A DNA stretch of 64,000 bases from Dehalococcoidia bacterium (GTDB lineage Bacteria; Chloroflexota; Dehalococcoidia; Lucifugimonadales; Lucifugimonadaceae): assembly GCA_022819585.1 (NCBI GenBank), contig JAJEGY010000021.1, forward strand, positions 43,291-107,290, read 5' to 3'. A model generated the notes under the pieces. The model saw only the letters and a program-made list of their open reading frames with translations, ran no database searches and was not told the DNA's origin. Position numbers and translations under genes: made by a program. Of the stretch, positions 51,815-61,574 are shown in pieces; the stretch's first letter is position 1; each line of letters opens with the position of its first letter.

Positions 51815-51889
51815 TGGAGCGGAAGACGGGGGTCGAACCCGCGGCCTTCTCCTTGGCAAGGAGATGCTCTACCACTGAGCTACTTCCGC
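51815..51889 (-). tRNA. tRNA-Gly (anticodon GCC), CCA encoded
   Basis: On the minus strand: acceptor GCGGAAG/CTTCCGC, D-arm GCTC/GAGC, anticodon stem TCTCC/GGAGA with loop TTGCCAA (anticodon GCC), T-arm with GTTCGACCC, discriminator T and encoded CCA. Confidence 0.96.
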
Positions 51890-52004
51890 TCGTATCCATT
51901 GATTATGCAACATCACATGAAATCATGCAGGCCGACGACTCCCTACCTGCTCCGATTATGGCCGTCATCCCGGCGAAAACCGGAACCTATAACTGCCCCA
52001 ATCG

Positions 52005-53015
52005 CTAATCGGACATCTTCACCAGCAACTTGCCGAAGTTGGCTCCGTTCATCAACCCGATGAATGCCCTCGGTGCCTGCTCGAACCCATCCACAATGTC
52101 CTCGCGGTACTTCAACGACCCGTCACGAACCCAAGAAGCCAGTCGCGTTCGAGCAACTTCGTGATCATTCTGGAAATTGAAAACCAGGAACCCTTCGATC
52201 CGTGCCTGTTTGGTGATCAGATTCCAAAAGTTACGAGGCGCCATCTCAGGCTCCTCAAGGTTGTACTGCGATATCTGACCACACACGAGCACCCGTCCGC
52301 GCAACGCCAAGTTCTCGATCGCCGCATCCGTGACCGTTCCTCCGACATTGTCGAAATAGATATCTATCCCATCAGGCGCGAGTTCCGTCAATCTCGCGAA
52401 AACGTCCTCAGTCTTGTAGTTGATCGCTGCATCAAACCCGAGTTCGTCCGTGCAATACGCGGCCTTATCATCCGTCCCGACGGTCCCAATCACCCGGCAG
52501 CCGTTCATCTTTGCAATCTGTCCCACCACCGCGCCGACCGCACCAGATGCAGCCGAAATGAGCACCGTCTCCCCCGGTCGTGGCTGACCGACAGCCAAAA
52601 GACCGTGATAAGCCGTCAATCCCGGCATCCCCGTCACCCCAAGAGCAGTCGAAATCGGTGCCATCGCAGGGTCAACTACCCTAGCCGTGTGCGCCGGCAC
52701 TACCGCATACTCCTGCCATCCGATCTGGCACGCAACGATATCTCCAACAGCAACATCATCAGACTGCGAAGCGATCACGCGACCAACGCCCTCACCAACA
52801 ACCACGTCTCCGATACCCACCGGAACGGCGTACGACCGACGGTCTCTCATCCGCCCCCTCATATAAGGATCGAGCGACAGGAAGAGCGTCCGAACCAATA
52901 TCTCACCGTGCTGTGGGTCGTCCACATCTGTCTCGATAATCGCAAAATCGCTCTCTTGCGGATATCCAACAGGACGATTCGCCAACGTCCAACGTCGATT
53001 TACTAACTCAGGCAT
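52005..53015 (-). CDS. NADP-dependent medium-chain oxidoreductase, zinc-free
   Basis: A 336-residue MDR-family reductase related to prostaglandin reductase/CurA enzymes, which reduce the double bond of alpha,beta-unsaturated carbonyls with NADPH. Seen: MRGRMRD after an N-terminal LFLSLDPYM, ISAASGAVGAVVGQIAKMNGCRVIGTVGT as nucleotide-binding motif, and DIYFDNVGG. No structural zinc cysteines are present. It may detoxify enones or act in a catabolic route. It stands alone on the minus strand. Confidence 0.9.
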   Translation of the reverse strand: MPELVNRRWTLANRPVGYPQESDFAIIETDVDDPQHGEILVRTLFLSLDPYMRGRMRDRRSYAVPVGIGDVVVGEGVGRVIASQSDDVAVGDIVACQIGWQEYAVVPAHTARVVDPAMAPISTALGVTGMPGLTAYHGLLAVGQPRPGETVLISAASGAVGAVVGQIAKMNGCRVIGTVGTDDKAAYCTDELGFDAAINYKTEDVFARLTELAPDGIDIYFDNVGGTVTDAAIENLALRGRVLVCGQISQYNLEEPEMAPRNFWNLITKQARIEGFLVFNFQNDHEVARTRLASWVRDGSLKYREDIVDGFEQAPRAFIGLMNGANFGKLLVKMSD

Positions 53016-53072
53016 ACTTAAGGCTCCGATCCACAGACCAGCTATGGTCTACTTCCGCAATGCGGGACGATA

Positions 53073-53342
53073 TCACTCTTCAACTTCGTCTTCGCGCGTT
53101 TCCTCACCCGACTGTTCGCCCCTTGCCCTCGCACTCCGAGACGCCCACCAGTAAAACGGTGCCGCCAGCGCAAAGAACGCGACCAGTGCTGCTACACCAG
53201 GTGCCCAACCCTCGACCCCTGAACCATCAAGCGCGTTGTCCAACCAGCTCTTGAGGCCGGCACCGACCAACGCCGCAAAGGTCACGCCGAGGATGATGAA
53301 CACCCACTCGACAAACTCATTCGGGATATGCAATTTGTTCAT
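53073..53342 (-). CDS. Hypothetical small membrane protein, acidic tail
   Basis: An 89-residue protein of unknown function with two hydrophobic segments (about 12-31 and 46-65) and a highly charged, glutamate-rich C terminus. ATG start with no strong Shine-Dalgarno sequence. No homologue recognised; the consistent membrane pattern and the empty opposite strand make it plausible as a gene. Confidence 0.55.
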   Translation of the reverse strand: MNKLHIPNEFVEWVFIILGVTFAALVGAGLKSWLDNALDGSGVEGWAPGVAALVAFFALAAPFYWWASRSARARGEQSGEETREDEVEE

Positions 53343-53496
53343 GCGTTAATACCGCTCCTGTCACTCGAATCCCATATTAATGCACTTGCAACCGCCAAAA
53401 TCGCGCACCATTCCGCCTAACCAGAACCCACTAGATAGCTTCCGTTGAAGGTTGTATACTGCGCACAGCAAACAACATGCCTCGCCACAGCAAGAC

Positions 53497-54600
53497 ATGA
53501 CCGCAACTGCAAATCGCACGACCACAGGAACCAGTCGACCTCTGTCCAATGAGGTCGTACTTAGCGTTCGCGACCTCCACGTCTACTACGGCACCGAGGC
53601 GGGAGATGTAAAAGCCGTTAACGGCGTCTCATTCGACCTACGCGCCGGTGAACGCCTCGCATTGGTCGGCGAATCCGGCAGTGGCAAAAGCACGATGGCT
53701 ACCGCCCTCATGCGCATGACGCGACCGCCCGGAAGAATCGTCTCCGGCAGCATCCAACTCGGCGAACGTGACCTCCTCCAATTGACCGAATCTGAAATGC
53801 GCCGCGCTCGGCTCGCAGAAATCGCCTTAGTCCCACAAGGCGCAATGAACTCCCTCAATCCCGTCATACGCATCGAAAAACAGATCATCGACGGCATCAT
53901 GGATCACGTCGTCGAAGATTCCCCAGTTGATGGATCGAACTCCGAGAGTTCCGACCGCATGGTGACCGACGAGTTCGGCGCTCTCAACAAAAAACCAACT
54001 CGTACCGAACTACGCGAAAAAATCGCCGACCTCCTAACCAACGTCGGCCTATCCCCCGCCGTCGGCCGCATGTACCCCCCCGAACTCAGCGGCGGTATGA
54101 AACAACGCGCCGTCCTCGCCATCGCAACCTGCCTCTCACCCAAAGTCATCCTCGCCGACGAACCAACCAGCGCCCTCGACGTCGTCGTCCAGCGGCAAAT
54201 AATGCAAACCCTCGGACGCCTGCAATCCGGCATTGATGCCGCTGTGATCCTCGTCGGACACGATATGGGACTAGTCGCCCAATTCGCCGACACCATCGGC
54301 GTCATGTACGCAGGCAGACTCGTCGAACTCGGTCCCGTCGACCAGATCTTCGAAGACCCTCAACACCCCTACACTAGGCTCCTGATCGATAGCCTCCCAT
54401 CATTCAGCGAGAAGAAAGAGTTCGTCGGCATCCCCGGCATGCCGCCCCGACTGCTGAATCTTCCGACAGGATGCGCCTTCTTCCCCCGATGTCCGTCCGC
54501 AATGGACGTTTGCAGGGATACCGACCCGCTAGACATCGAGATTCGAACAAACTGGCGTGCCGCGTGCCACCTGCATACCGAACCGGAGTCCAATGGCTAA
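53497..54600 (+). CDS. Peptide-type ABC transporter ATPase, DppD/OppD-like
   Basis: The first ATPase of a dipeptide/oligopeptide-type importer, 367 residues. Seen: Walker A GESGSGKST, a Q-loop, signature ELSGGMKQRAVLA, Walker B LADEPTSALD, and the C-terminal oligopeptide-transporter extension with cysteines (CAFFPRCPSAMDVCRDTDP, then C near the end), which in DppD binds an iron-sulphur cluster. An upstream TTG opens the frame at 53452; ATG at 53497 fits better. Ends eight bases into the next ATPase gene. Substrate of the system is unknown. Confidence 0.9.
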   Translation: MTATANRTTTGTSRPLSNEVVLSVRDLHVYYGTEAGDVKAVNGVSFDLRAGERLALVGESGSGKSTMATALMRMTRPPGRIVSGSIQLGERDLLQLTESEMRRARLAEIALVPQGAMNSLNPVIRIEKQIIDGIMDHVVEDSPVDGSNSESSDRMVTDEFGALNKKPTRTELREKIADLLTNVGLSPAVGRMYPPELSGGMKQRAVLAIATCLSPKVILADEPTSALDVVVQRQIMQTLGRLQSGIDAAVILVGHDMGLVAQFADTIGVMYAGRLVELGPVDQIFEDPQHPYTRLLIDSLPSFSEKKEFVGIPGMPPRLLNLPTGCAFFPRCPSAMDVCRDTDPLDIEIRTNWRAACHLHTEPESNG

Positions 54601-55645
54601 CCTGCTCGAACTCCAAAACGTATCCAAAATCTTCGGCGGAGGATTCTTCAACCGATCCAACGTCACCATCGCGGTTCAAGACGTTGGATTCGCCATCCCC
54701 GAAGACCGACCCACGATAACCGCCATCGCGGGCGAAAGCGGCAGCGGCAAAACAACCCTCGCACGCCTGCTCCTCGGCGTCATCCCGCCAACCTCCGGCA
54801 ACGTCCTATACAAAGGCCAAGACATCCAAGGCATGTCCTCACGCGAGTGGCTCGACTTCCGACGCGAGGTCCAACCCATCTTCCAAGACCCTTTCGAGGC
54901 CTACAACCCCTTCTACACCGTCGACCACGTCCTGCAACGCCCCATCCGAAACTTCAAACTCGCCAGCAGCGCGCAGGAACGAAACGAACGCATCGCCGAA
55001 TCCCTCCAAATGGTCGGACTTCAACCCGACGAAACTTTGGGACGATACCCCCACCAGCTCAGCGGTGGCCAGCGTCAGCGCGTCATGGTCGCAAGAGCAC
55101 TCCTCCTGCGACCGCGCATCATCCTCGCCGACGAACCCGTCTCCATGGTCGACGCCTCTCTACGGGCCACCATTCTTCGCAGCATCCGTGACCTCAACCG
55201 AGACTTCGGCATCTCCGTCATCTACATCACCCACGATCTCACCACCGCTTACCAGATGTGCGACAACATCATCGTCATGTACCGCGGCACCGTCGCCGAG
55301 GCAGGTAGCGTCGAAGAGGTCATCCAAAACCCGAAACACCCCTACACTCAACTCCTGATCGACTCCGTCCCCCAACCCGATCCCAAGGCCGCATGGGGCG
55401 AAGAAGACGACGAATCCGTTGAACGCATCGACGAAGCCTCCGTTGTCATCGACCAGTGCAAGTTCGCACCCCGATGCAAGTTCGCTTTCGAAGAGTGTAC
55501 CGCTTCAGCGCCCCCTGTCCGCATCCTCGGTGACAACCAACTAGCTAGCTGCTTCCTCTACCCGGAGAGCCCCGCTGTCGAAGATCCTGACATAGGGAAA
55601 TTCTTCCATTACCCCGAGTTCGAACCCGCCGAAACCGTCAACTGA
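54593..55645 (+). CDS. Peptide-type ABC transporter ATPase, DppF/OppF-like
   Basis: The second ATPase, 350 residues. Seen: Walker A GESGSGKTT, signature QLSGGQRQRVMVA, Walker B LADEPVSMVDAS, and the C-terminal extension with CKFAPRCKFAFEECT and a later cysteine. The ATG at 54593 overlaps the stop of the first ATPase by eight bases, so the pair is translated together. The frame opens earlier, at 54557, but that would lie inside the first gene. They probably pair with the permeases at 60.6-62.5 kb, since those have no ATPase of their own. Convergent with the CRTAC1 gene. Confidence 0.9.
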   Translation: MANLLELQNVSKIFGGGFFNRSNVTIAVQDVGFAIPEDRPTITAIAGESGSGKTTLARLLLGVIPPTSGNVLYKGQDIQGMSSREWLDFRREVQPIFQDPFEAYNPFYTVDHVLQRPIRNFKLASSAQERNERIAESLQMVGLQPDETLGRYPHQLSGGQRQRVMVARALLLRPRIILADEPVSMVDASLRATILRSIRDLNRDFGISVIYITHDLTTAYQMCDNIIVMYRGTVAEAGSVEEVIQNPKHPYTQLLIDSVPQPDPKAAWGEEDDESVERIDEASVVIDQCKFAPRCKFAFEECTASAPPVRILGDNQLASCFLYPESPAVEDPDIGKFFHYPEFEPAETVN

Positions 55646-55659
55646 GGTTGCGTCAACCC

Positions 55660-57882
55660 CTACCTCGCGGGCTCTTCGATCTCCACGCTTTGGTTCGCCT
55701 CGATATCTTCGCTGACCTGCACGACCCCGCTCGGCCACTGCACTTCAATGCGATCAATCTTCTCCGCCGATCCAACCCCAAAGTGCAGATCCAAACAGTT
55801 CATGCTCAAAAACGTCGAACTCCCCAACACATCCTGAACCTGGGTCGTCAACTCCCCTGACCCATCAACATCCGCCGTTACCTTCGCACGCGCTCCAATC
55901 CCATCAGCATTGCTGCCCGTTCCGTCGATGGCCTGACGCCCCGTCAGCTTCATCGATATCCAATTGCCCTGAGTCGCATTGCTCATCCAAAGGAACAGCG
56001 GCCCCCTGAAAAAGTCCACTGTCTTCTCAGCGATAAACACCGGCCCATTGCTATTCGTCCCCAGCAGATCCACCGTCCCATCCCCATTCAAATCACACTT
56101 CGCCAAACCCTTCCCATTCTCATGGAACTTACGGTCCATCCGCTGCCGATCCCGATCAAACTCAGGACTATTCGGATCAACCACACCATAGTTCACGCCC
56201 TGAATATCCAGAAGCTGCGCCTCCACCGTAATGTCCTCAAACTCACCTTCACCATCGCTACGCAACATTCGCCCCGATCCCGTGTACTTAAACCCATTCG
56301 GACCTTCACCTCGACCTCCCATCGCGCCTAGCCAATACAGATCCTGATCTCCGTCATTCTCATAGTCGAAAAACGCCGTCCCGAATCCAAAGTCATACGC
56401 CGCCAACCCCGTCGGCTGCTCCGCATCTTCCCACTGCGCAAGAATATTGTTCGGATCCAACGACTCAGGAGGAAAAGCCCGGCTGATCGCCACACCCGTC
56501 TCTGGCGCCACATCGGTGAAATCACCAATCATGCCCATCTCCGCATCCTCCTTCACCCCATCGTTCCTGAGCAAAAAGTGATAGCAGGTCCCCCAACCAT
56601 ACGCATGGCTATACGCGCAATCACCCGAGGGAACAGGCGGCACATCGTAGAGCAAGAAGTGATACCCGATATTCGTGATGAAGATATCCAAATCCTCATC
56701 CGAGTCATAGTCCCCCAACGCAAACCCCATCCAAGCACCAACTGTATCGACCCCCATCTCCTCCTCGATCGAATTGAACCGGACTTCACCTCCGTGCGTG
56801 TCATTCCGGTACACCTTCAAAGTATCCCCGTCATCTGCCAACCAAAGGTCCAAGTCCCCATCCGAATCGTGGTCGAAGAACATCGACGCCAACGTCTGCC
56901 CCGTCGGATCCCCGATCCGGTTCCCATTCGCATCCCTCAACGACGCATCGTATCCCCTAACCATCTCCCCCGTATCCGGATCCACCCACTCCATAGGCTC
57001 ACCATCAGGGCTCAACATCTTGATCGGCGGACTCTTCAGACCCGCACTTTCCGTAACGTCGATGAAAGTCAGATCACCATTGTTGATATACAGCCGGTTG
57101 TAATGCCCATGATGCCGCGGATCATCAAACCGGATGAAATCCTGATCCAACCGATTCCCAACAAACACATCCAACCAACCATCGTTATCCACATCCCCGC
57201 AAGCAATCGTGATCGCCGACTGCACATTCACATCATCCCCAAACGCACTCTCAGTAACATCCTCAAACCGCTCTCCACCAACATTCCTCAACATCCGGTC
57301 CTTGATCGCATTCGTCAACGCCTCATCTCCGACCGCCGACCGATAGTCCAACTCATCACCAATCAACCCGTACCCAGCAACGTACAAGTCCTGATACCCA
57401 TCATTGTCAAAATCACACGCCGCAACCGCCGTGCTGTTCGACAGCGCCAAGTCCGCCCCTAACTCCACACCGACCTCCGTAAACACATTCTCCCCATCAT
57501 TCCGGAACAGCAGATTCGGACCACCCGGCGACTCAGGAAACGGTGAATCCTCGTTCGCCTGCGTCACATAGAAGTCCATATCCCCATCACGATCAAAATC
57601 AAAAAACGCCGAACCCGGATGCCAGTTATTCACAAACGCATTATCCCCCAAAGCCCTCCTCGCAATATTCGTAAACGGCATCACAGGATCCATCCCTGCA
57701 ACCGTCACTGGCTCAACCGACGGCGTTGCAGTCGGCTCAGGCGTCGGAGTCACTGGCTCTGTCGTAGGCGGCGCAGTCCTAGGCTCAGTCGGCGGAAGCG
57801 TCGCCGTCGGATCCTCCGACGCCTGGCAAGCGCCAACCATCATCACTAGCACTACGATCGGAAGAATTAGAGATATTCGCAT
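55660..57882 (-). CDS. CRTAC1/ASPIC-UnbV lipoprotein with VCBS/FG-GAP repeats
   Basis: A 740-residue predicted lipoprotein of the CRTAC1 family. Seen: signal peptide with lipobox VGAC (C19), a Thr/Pro-rich linker to about residue 55, then at least seven repeats with calcium-binding D-x-D-x-D-G loops (for example DFDRDGDMDFYV, DVDNDGWLDVFV, DHDSDGDLDLWL) of a beta-propeller, and a C-terminal ASPIC/UnbV domain (RIEVQWPSG near the end). Surface anchored, calcium-binding; function in the family is poorly known. It lies between the ATPases and the binding protein of the ABC system, on the opposite strand to the ATPases. Confidence 0.9.
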   Translation of the reverse strand: MRISLILPIVVLVMMVGACQASEDPTATLPPTEPRTAPPTTEPVTPTPEPTATPSVEPVTVAGMDPVMPFTNIARRALGDNAFVNNWHPGSAFFDFDRDGDMDFYVTQANEDSPFPESPGGPNLLFRNDGENVFTEVGVELGADLALSNSTAVAACDFDNDGYQDLYVAGYGLIGDELDYRSAVGDEALTNAIKDRMLRNVGGERFEDVTESAFGDDVNVQSAITIACGDVDNDGWLDVFVGNRLDQDFIRFDDPRHHGHYNRLYINNGDLTFIDVTESAGLKSPPIKMLSPDGEPMEWVDPDTGEMVRGYDASLRDANGNRIGDPTGQTLASMFFDHDSDGDLDLWLADDGDTLKVYRNDTHGGEVRFNSIEEEMGVDTVGAWMGFALGDYDSDEDLDIFITNIGYHFLLYDVPPVPSGDCAYSHAYGWGTCYHFLLRNDGVKEDAEMGMIGDFTDVAPETGVAISRAFPPESLDPNNILAQWEDAEQPTGLAAYDFGFGTAFFDYENDGDQDLYWLGAMGGRGEGPNGFKYTGSGRMLRSDGEGEFEDITVEAQLLDIQGVNYGVVDPNSPEFDRDRQRMDRKFHENGKGLAKCDLNGDGTVDLLGTNSNGPVFIAEKTVDFFRGPLFLWMSNATQGNWISMKLTGRQAIDGTGSNADGIGARAKVTADVDGSGELTTQVQDVLGSSTFLSMNCLDLHFGVGSAEKIDRIEVQWPSGVVQVSEDIEANQSVEIEEPAR

Positions 57883-57958
57883 GCGCTAGATGCTAATTTC
57901 AAATACGCCGCTCACGAAATATCGTACGCAACATATCGGACGACCGGCGCATCCCGAG

Positions 57959-58204
57959 TTAATCGACAACAATCTCAAACAACCACCAAAGCGCCTGCAT
58001 CAAGATCGACAACCCACAAATTCCCAACCCGATCTTTCCCTTCTGGACAACCGCTTCGTCATCGGATCGATAACACCACACCAACAAAGGCAGCGCAACA
58101 ACGATCAACGGCGCCGACACGAAACTCCCAAATACGGGCACCACAAAACCCGGTATCGACGCCAAAACCGCGTAAGTCAGGATCAGTCTTGATGGAGGTC
58201 TCAT
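57959..58204 (-). CDS. Hypothetical small membrane protein
   Basis: An 81-residue protein of unknown function with two or three hydrophobic segments (about 8-45 and 58-80) and a short charged middle. ATG at 58204 chosen, GTG at 58207 also in frame. It lies just beyond the terminator of the binding-protein gene, so it probably has its own promoter or belongs to read-through with CRTAC1. Confidence 0.5.
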   Translation of the reverse strand: MRPPSRLILTYAVLASIPGFVVPVFGSFVSAPLIVVALPLLVWCYRSDDEAVVQKGKIGLGICGLSILMQALWWLFEIVVD

Positions 58205-58214
58205 CACACAAGAA

Positions 58215-58246
58215 AGCGGGTTGCGACTTTAGAGTCGCAACCCGCT
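58215..58246 (-). terminator. Intrinsic terminator after the substrate-binding protein gene
   Basis: A perfect 14-bp stem (AGCGGGTTGCGACT with its complement) with a 4-base loop lies about 50 bases after the stop at 58296. The trailing U-run is short (TTTCTT), so termination is likely but may be partial; the stem could also protect the transcript's 3' end. Confidence 0.75.
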
Positions 58247-58295
58247 CTCAGATTCTAAGCGGCACTAGAACCGCTGTTACCTGAATCCGACTAGG

Positions 58296-60236
58296 CTAGT
58301 TACCCGTCGGCTCCAAGTTGAGCGTGATCATGTACCAACCATTCCACGGCGGGTAAGGCGCAACGTACGGGTCCTCAACACCGGGCCAACCGGTCCAGTA
58401 GTGCGTGTTGTGAACAATCACGTGCAACTCTTCCGCAATGTGGATCACCGGCATGTCACGCAGGAACAGCTCCATCGCCTGACGTGCCAGCTCAACGTAT
58501 CGCGGGTCGTCCGGCGAGTGGAGCATCGCCTCCATCTCGTCCAAGATCGCGTCCATCTCAGGGTTCTCGTAACGTCCACCTTGGACCGCGCCGGCATAGT
58601 TCTCGCCCGGAGGCGCAGAGTTCTTAGAGTGGTAGGACTTGAACGTGTCATACGGCTCGTTGATCGATCCGCACTGCACCCATACGACCTCGGTCTCTCC
58701 CATCCTCAGACGGTCACCGATAGTCGCAGGCTCGCCCTGCTTGAACACAGCGTCGAAACCGCCATCCTGCAGCTGCTTCTCAAGGAACGGACCCTGCGGC
58801 CTCATCCAAGACGGAATCTCTAGCGTGATCTCCACGCGTGAACCATCTTTATTCCAGAAGCCTTCCGAGTCTTTCGAGTACCCGGAATCTGTCATTCGAG
58901 CCTCGACCTTCGCCGGGTCGGGGTCGTTCGGGTTGTACTTGTCGATGATGTCCTGCATCAATGGCAAGTACTGCTTCACACCGTAGGAAGAAATCGGGAC
59001 CGCTACGGGCGGGACACCTCCCGCATATGCAAGCTCGGTAATCTCGTCTCGATTGATCGCGTGGTTGATCGCCCAGCGCACGTTCACGTCATTGAAGTGC
59101 TCCTTCTGGTTGTTCAGGATCAGCACGAAGTTACAACCATCTGGCGCACCCCAAACCGGGCCCTCAAAGTTCCACGATCTCAGAGCTGGATTGAAAGCCT
59201 TGGCAGATTCGAACGTTCGCTTCAGCAGTGGCGGACCTATGTCCAACTGGTTGTTGATGTACAGCTGCGACGCAACTATGTCGTCGGATACCGGAATGTA
59301 CTGGATGCGCTCCACCTGCGGAGGGTCGCTGAAACCGATCTCCGACGCCCACCAATCGTCGCGCCGGTCGTAGATCTGCACCTCAGGAGTGGACAATGCC
59401 AGTCTGAAAGCACCTGTCCCCAACGGCCAACCCTTATTAGGGTCGTAGTTGTTGAACTCCAACGGGTCCTCGTTCTCCCAGACGTGCTTTGGAACGATCG
59501 GGGTGTGGTTCTCCCAACCGAAACCGAACTGCACTTGGAAGAAGCGCGGATCAGGACGCGTCAGGTTGATAGTCAAGTTGTAATCGTCGTGAACCTCAAC
59601 GTTGTCGATCTGATCTCCCCACAAAGCAGAGCGATTCAACTCAGGGTTAGCGATCACCATATCGATGGTGAACTTCACGTCGTGCGCTGTGAACGGCACA
59701 CCATCCGACCAGCTCGCACCCTCACGGATCTTCACATCAACGGCATCAAGCGAGTCGTTGTACTCAAAAGACTCACCCAGCCAGGGGATGATGTTTCCCT
59801 CGTTTAGGTTCGTGTAGAAGAGGAACTCGATCAACCCCTTCTCAGAAGCATGCCTAGCGTGCGAGTTGCCCGGGAGCCACCAGTTGAAATTCTCGACGTT
59901 GTCGTGCTGCGTCCGGTAGGAGTCGCTCCAGTGAGTAATCACCAGCGTCCGGTTACGCGGAACATCCTTCAAGGCGCCAGGGTCAGGTGTAGGAGTGACT
60001 TGCTTCTCCACCACGACCTGCTTCTCGACCTCAACGGTCTGAACCACAGTCTCGCCTTGGACCACGACCTCCTTCTCAACCTCAACGGTCACGACCTTCT
60101 CAACCGCCACCTCTTCTTTGACGACTACCGTTTGGATCACCGTTTCGGTGCCCCCACAAGCCGCCAATACCGTTAAGGCGATCAACGATGCCGTCGCTGC
60201 CAATACGGCTAGCGGACTCATCCTCTTTAATCGCAT
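58296..60236 (-). CDS. ABC transporter substrate-binding lipoprotein, family 5
   Basis: A 646-residue extracellular binding protein of the SBP_bac_5 family, which captures peptides, glycosides or other oligomers. Seen: signal peptide with lipobox LAAC (C27), then a Val/Glu/Lys-rich linker of about 55 residues made of repeats such as VVVEKQV, a feature common in Chloroflexota binding proteins, and the mature fold beginning with TLVITHWSDSYRTQ. DVKFTIDMVIANPE and RWAINHAINRDEI are family segments. AGGAGG lies about 11 bases before the ATG. It probably serves the permeases divergently encoded at 60.6 kb. Confidence 0.93.
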   Translation of the reverse strand: MRLKRMSPLAVLAATASLIALTVLAACGGTETVIQTVVVKEEVAVEKVVTVEVEKEVVVQGETVVQTVEVEKQVVVEKQVTPTPDPGALKDVPRNRTLVITHWSDSYRTQHDNVENFNWWLPGNSHARHASEKGLIEFLFYTNLNEGNIIPWLGESFEYNDSLDAVDVKIREGASWSDGVPFTAHDVKFTIDMVIANPELNRSALWGDQIDNVEVHDDYNLTINLTRPDPRFFQVQFGFGWENHTPIVPKHVWENEDPLEFNNYDPNKGWPLGTGAFRLALSTPEVQIYDRRDDWWASEIGFSDPPQVERIQYIPVSDDIVASQLYINNQLDIGPPLLKRTFESAKAFNPALRSWNFEGPVWGAPDGCNFVLILNNQKEHFNDVNVRWAINHAINRDEITELAYAGGVPPVAVPISSYGVKQYLPLMQDIIDKYNPNDPDPAKVEARMTDSGYSKDSEGFWNKDGSRVEITLEIPSWMRPQGPFLEKQLQDGGFDAVFKQGEPATIGDRLRMGETEVVWVQCGSINEPYDTFKSYHSKNSAPPGENYAGAVQGGRYENPEMDAILDEMEAMLHSPDDPRYVELARQAMELFLRDMPVIHIAEELHVIVHNTHYWTGWPGVEDPYVAPYPPWNGWYMITLNLEPTGN

Positions 60237-60354
60237 GACTTTACTGACCTCCTGACGATATCCGTCACGACACCGTCCATTTGGACATTTTTACTGCGGT
60301 CGCTTATGCAACTTTCTGCACGGCGTCGCTCAGAAAATTTCGAACGACGCACTA

Positions 60355-60383
60355 AAGTTATCGGAAATCTCTCGGTTTGTCAA
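60355..60383 (-). promoter_or_regulatory. Promoter candidate for the substrate-binding protein gene
   Basis: Minus strand: perfect TTGACA at 60378-60383, a 17-base spacer, then TAACTT at 60355-60360. The -10 is weak (3/6). It gives a leader of about 110 bases with a strong AGGAGG before the ATG. Confidence 0.5.
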
Positions 60384-60498
60384 CTACTGTTTGAGATGAA
60401 AAACACCATGTCTTCTGCATACTTCGATTAACTCCACATCATTCTTTGCGAAAAGCCAAGAAAGAAGCTGTGGGATTGATGGTGTAATCACCCTCATC

Positions 60499-60527
60499 TT
60501 GACATCCTTGCCATGCAGGATTAAAGT
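60499..60527 (+). promoter_or_regulatory. Promoter candidate for the permease-enolase transcript
   Basis: Plus strand: perfect TTGACA at 60499-60504, a 17-base spacer, then TAAAGT (4/6) at 60522-60527, about 40 bases before the first permease ATG. It fits the divergent arrangement. Confidence 0.55.
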
Positions 60528-60568
60528 ACACGCACCGCGAATGGACGTTGCATTAGCAAGGGAACCAC

Positions 60569-61573
60569 ATGACCGTAGATTACGCATTGCGCCGCATCGC
60601 GTTGTTCTTCATAGCCGTCCTCGTCGGTGTCACCATCGTTTTCCTGCTCACGAGACTTGCACCGGGTGATCCCATCGAAGCCAAGGTCCTTGCCCTCGAA
60701 GCTCAGGCCGGAAATACATTAGGCAACATTGACGAGATCATCAATGTTTATCGCAAGAGATTCCAGCTGGACCGGCCACTCCATCTCCAATACCTGACTT
60801 ATCTATCCAACGTGGCTAGGGGAGACCTTGGCCATTCCCTCGCGTACTATCCCGACCGAGTGTCTGATCGCATTATGAGAGCGATCCCGTACTCAATCGG
60901 CCTGATTGGAGTGACCACAGTACTGTCTGCCGGGTTAGGGTTGCTTTTCGGCGCGCTGATTGTTTGGCGCAAATCGTGGTTCTTGCTTCGAGCGTTGCTT
61001 CCTGTCCTTATGGTGTCAGCCGCCGTCCCATTCTTCTTGTTCGGCTTGGTGCTTCAGTTCGCTTTCGCTATCCACTGGAAACTTCTCCCACCCAGTCACG
61101 CCATCGACTTTGGCTTTCAAATCGGCTGGAACTTCGAAACTCTCTGGCAATTCTTCAAGCACGCTGTTCTTCCCTCCGCGGCGATCATCATCGGGGGAGT
61201 CGCGCTCTGGGGCTTGGGAACCCGTGCGTTGATGGTCAACACGACCGGTGAAGACTACATGCTTTTAGGAGAAGCTAAAGGCCTGCGCGAGCGACGACTC
61301 TTCTTTACATACGCCATCCGCAACATTCTGTTACCCCAGACAACAGCGTTCTCCTTGGCCTTGGCAGCAGTCGTATCTGGGCAGGTTCTAGTCGAGATAG
61401 TGTTCAGCTATCCAGGTCTCGGTTGGCATCTGCGAGACGCCATTGGCGGGAGCGACTACTTTGTGATACAGGGCATCACTCTGATAATCATCATCGCTAT
61501 CGCATTCGCTCTGATGGTGATGGATCTCATTTACCCCCTGATCGATCCTCGAATCTCATACAAGCGAACCTGA
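60569..61573 (+). CDS. ABC transporter permease, DppB-like
   Basis: The first permease of the peptide-type system, 334 residues with six hydrophobic segments. Seen: the DppB N terminus (LTRLAPGDPIEAKV), the binding-protein-dependent transport segment with EAKGLRERRLFFTYAIRNILLPQ (EAA loop), and VSGQVLVEIVFSYPGLGWHLRDAI. It probably pairs with DppC and the ATPases at 53.5 kb. Its base composition lacks the C excess of its flanks. Confidence 0.92.
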   Translation: MTVDYALRRIALFFIAVLVGVTIVFLLTRLAPGDPIEAKVLALEAQAGNTLGNIDEIINVYRKRFQLDRPLHLQYLTYLSNVARGDLGHSLAYYPDRVSDRIMRAIPYSIGLIGVTTVLSAGLGLLFGALIVWRKSWFLLRALLPVLMVSAAVPFFLFGLVLQFAFAIHWKLLPPSHAIDFGFQIGWNFETLWQFFKHAVLPSAAIIIGGVALWGLGTRALMVNTTGEDYMLLGEAKGLRERRLFFTYAIRNILLPQTTAFSLALAAVVSGQVLVEIVFSYPGLGWHLRDAIGGSDYFVIQGITLIIIIAIAFALMVMDLIYPLIDPRISYKRT

Positions 61574-61574
61574 A

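Larger units (their letters stand above)
60237..60568. other. Divergent intergenic region between binding-protein and permease genes
   Basis: A stretch of 332 bases with no gene I can support. It holds a promoter facing each way, each with a perfect TTGACA. The transcribed leader of the binding-protein gene contains an imperfect hairpin (GCGTCG and CGACGC, at about 60321-60349), which may affect mRNA stability. A 67-residue open frame on the minus strand (60384-60587) lies across the plus-strand promoter and is not credible as a gene. Confidence 0.7.

Noticed and set aside
51955..51990. CCGG-N6-CCGG motif in the spacer after tRNA-Gly, resembling dispersed small repeats
   Set aside because: No second copy found in the window, and the stem is only four base pairs.
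55646..55658. Small hairpin (GGTTG/CAACC) between convergent OppF-like and CRTAC1 genes
   Set aside because: Only five base pairs and no U-run; could be chance.
60384..60587. 67-residue open frame on the minus strand
   Set aside because: It lies across the plus-strand promoter and start of the DppB-like gene, and its composition and translation look random.
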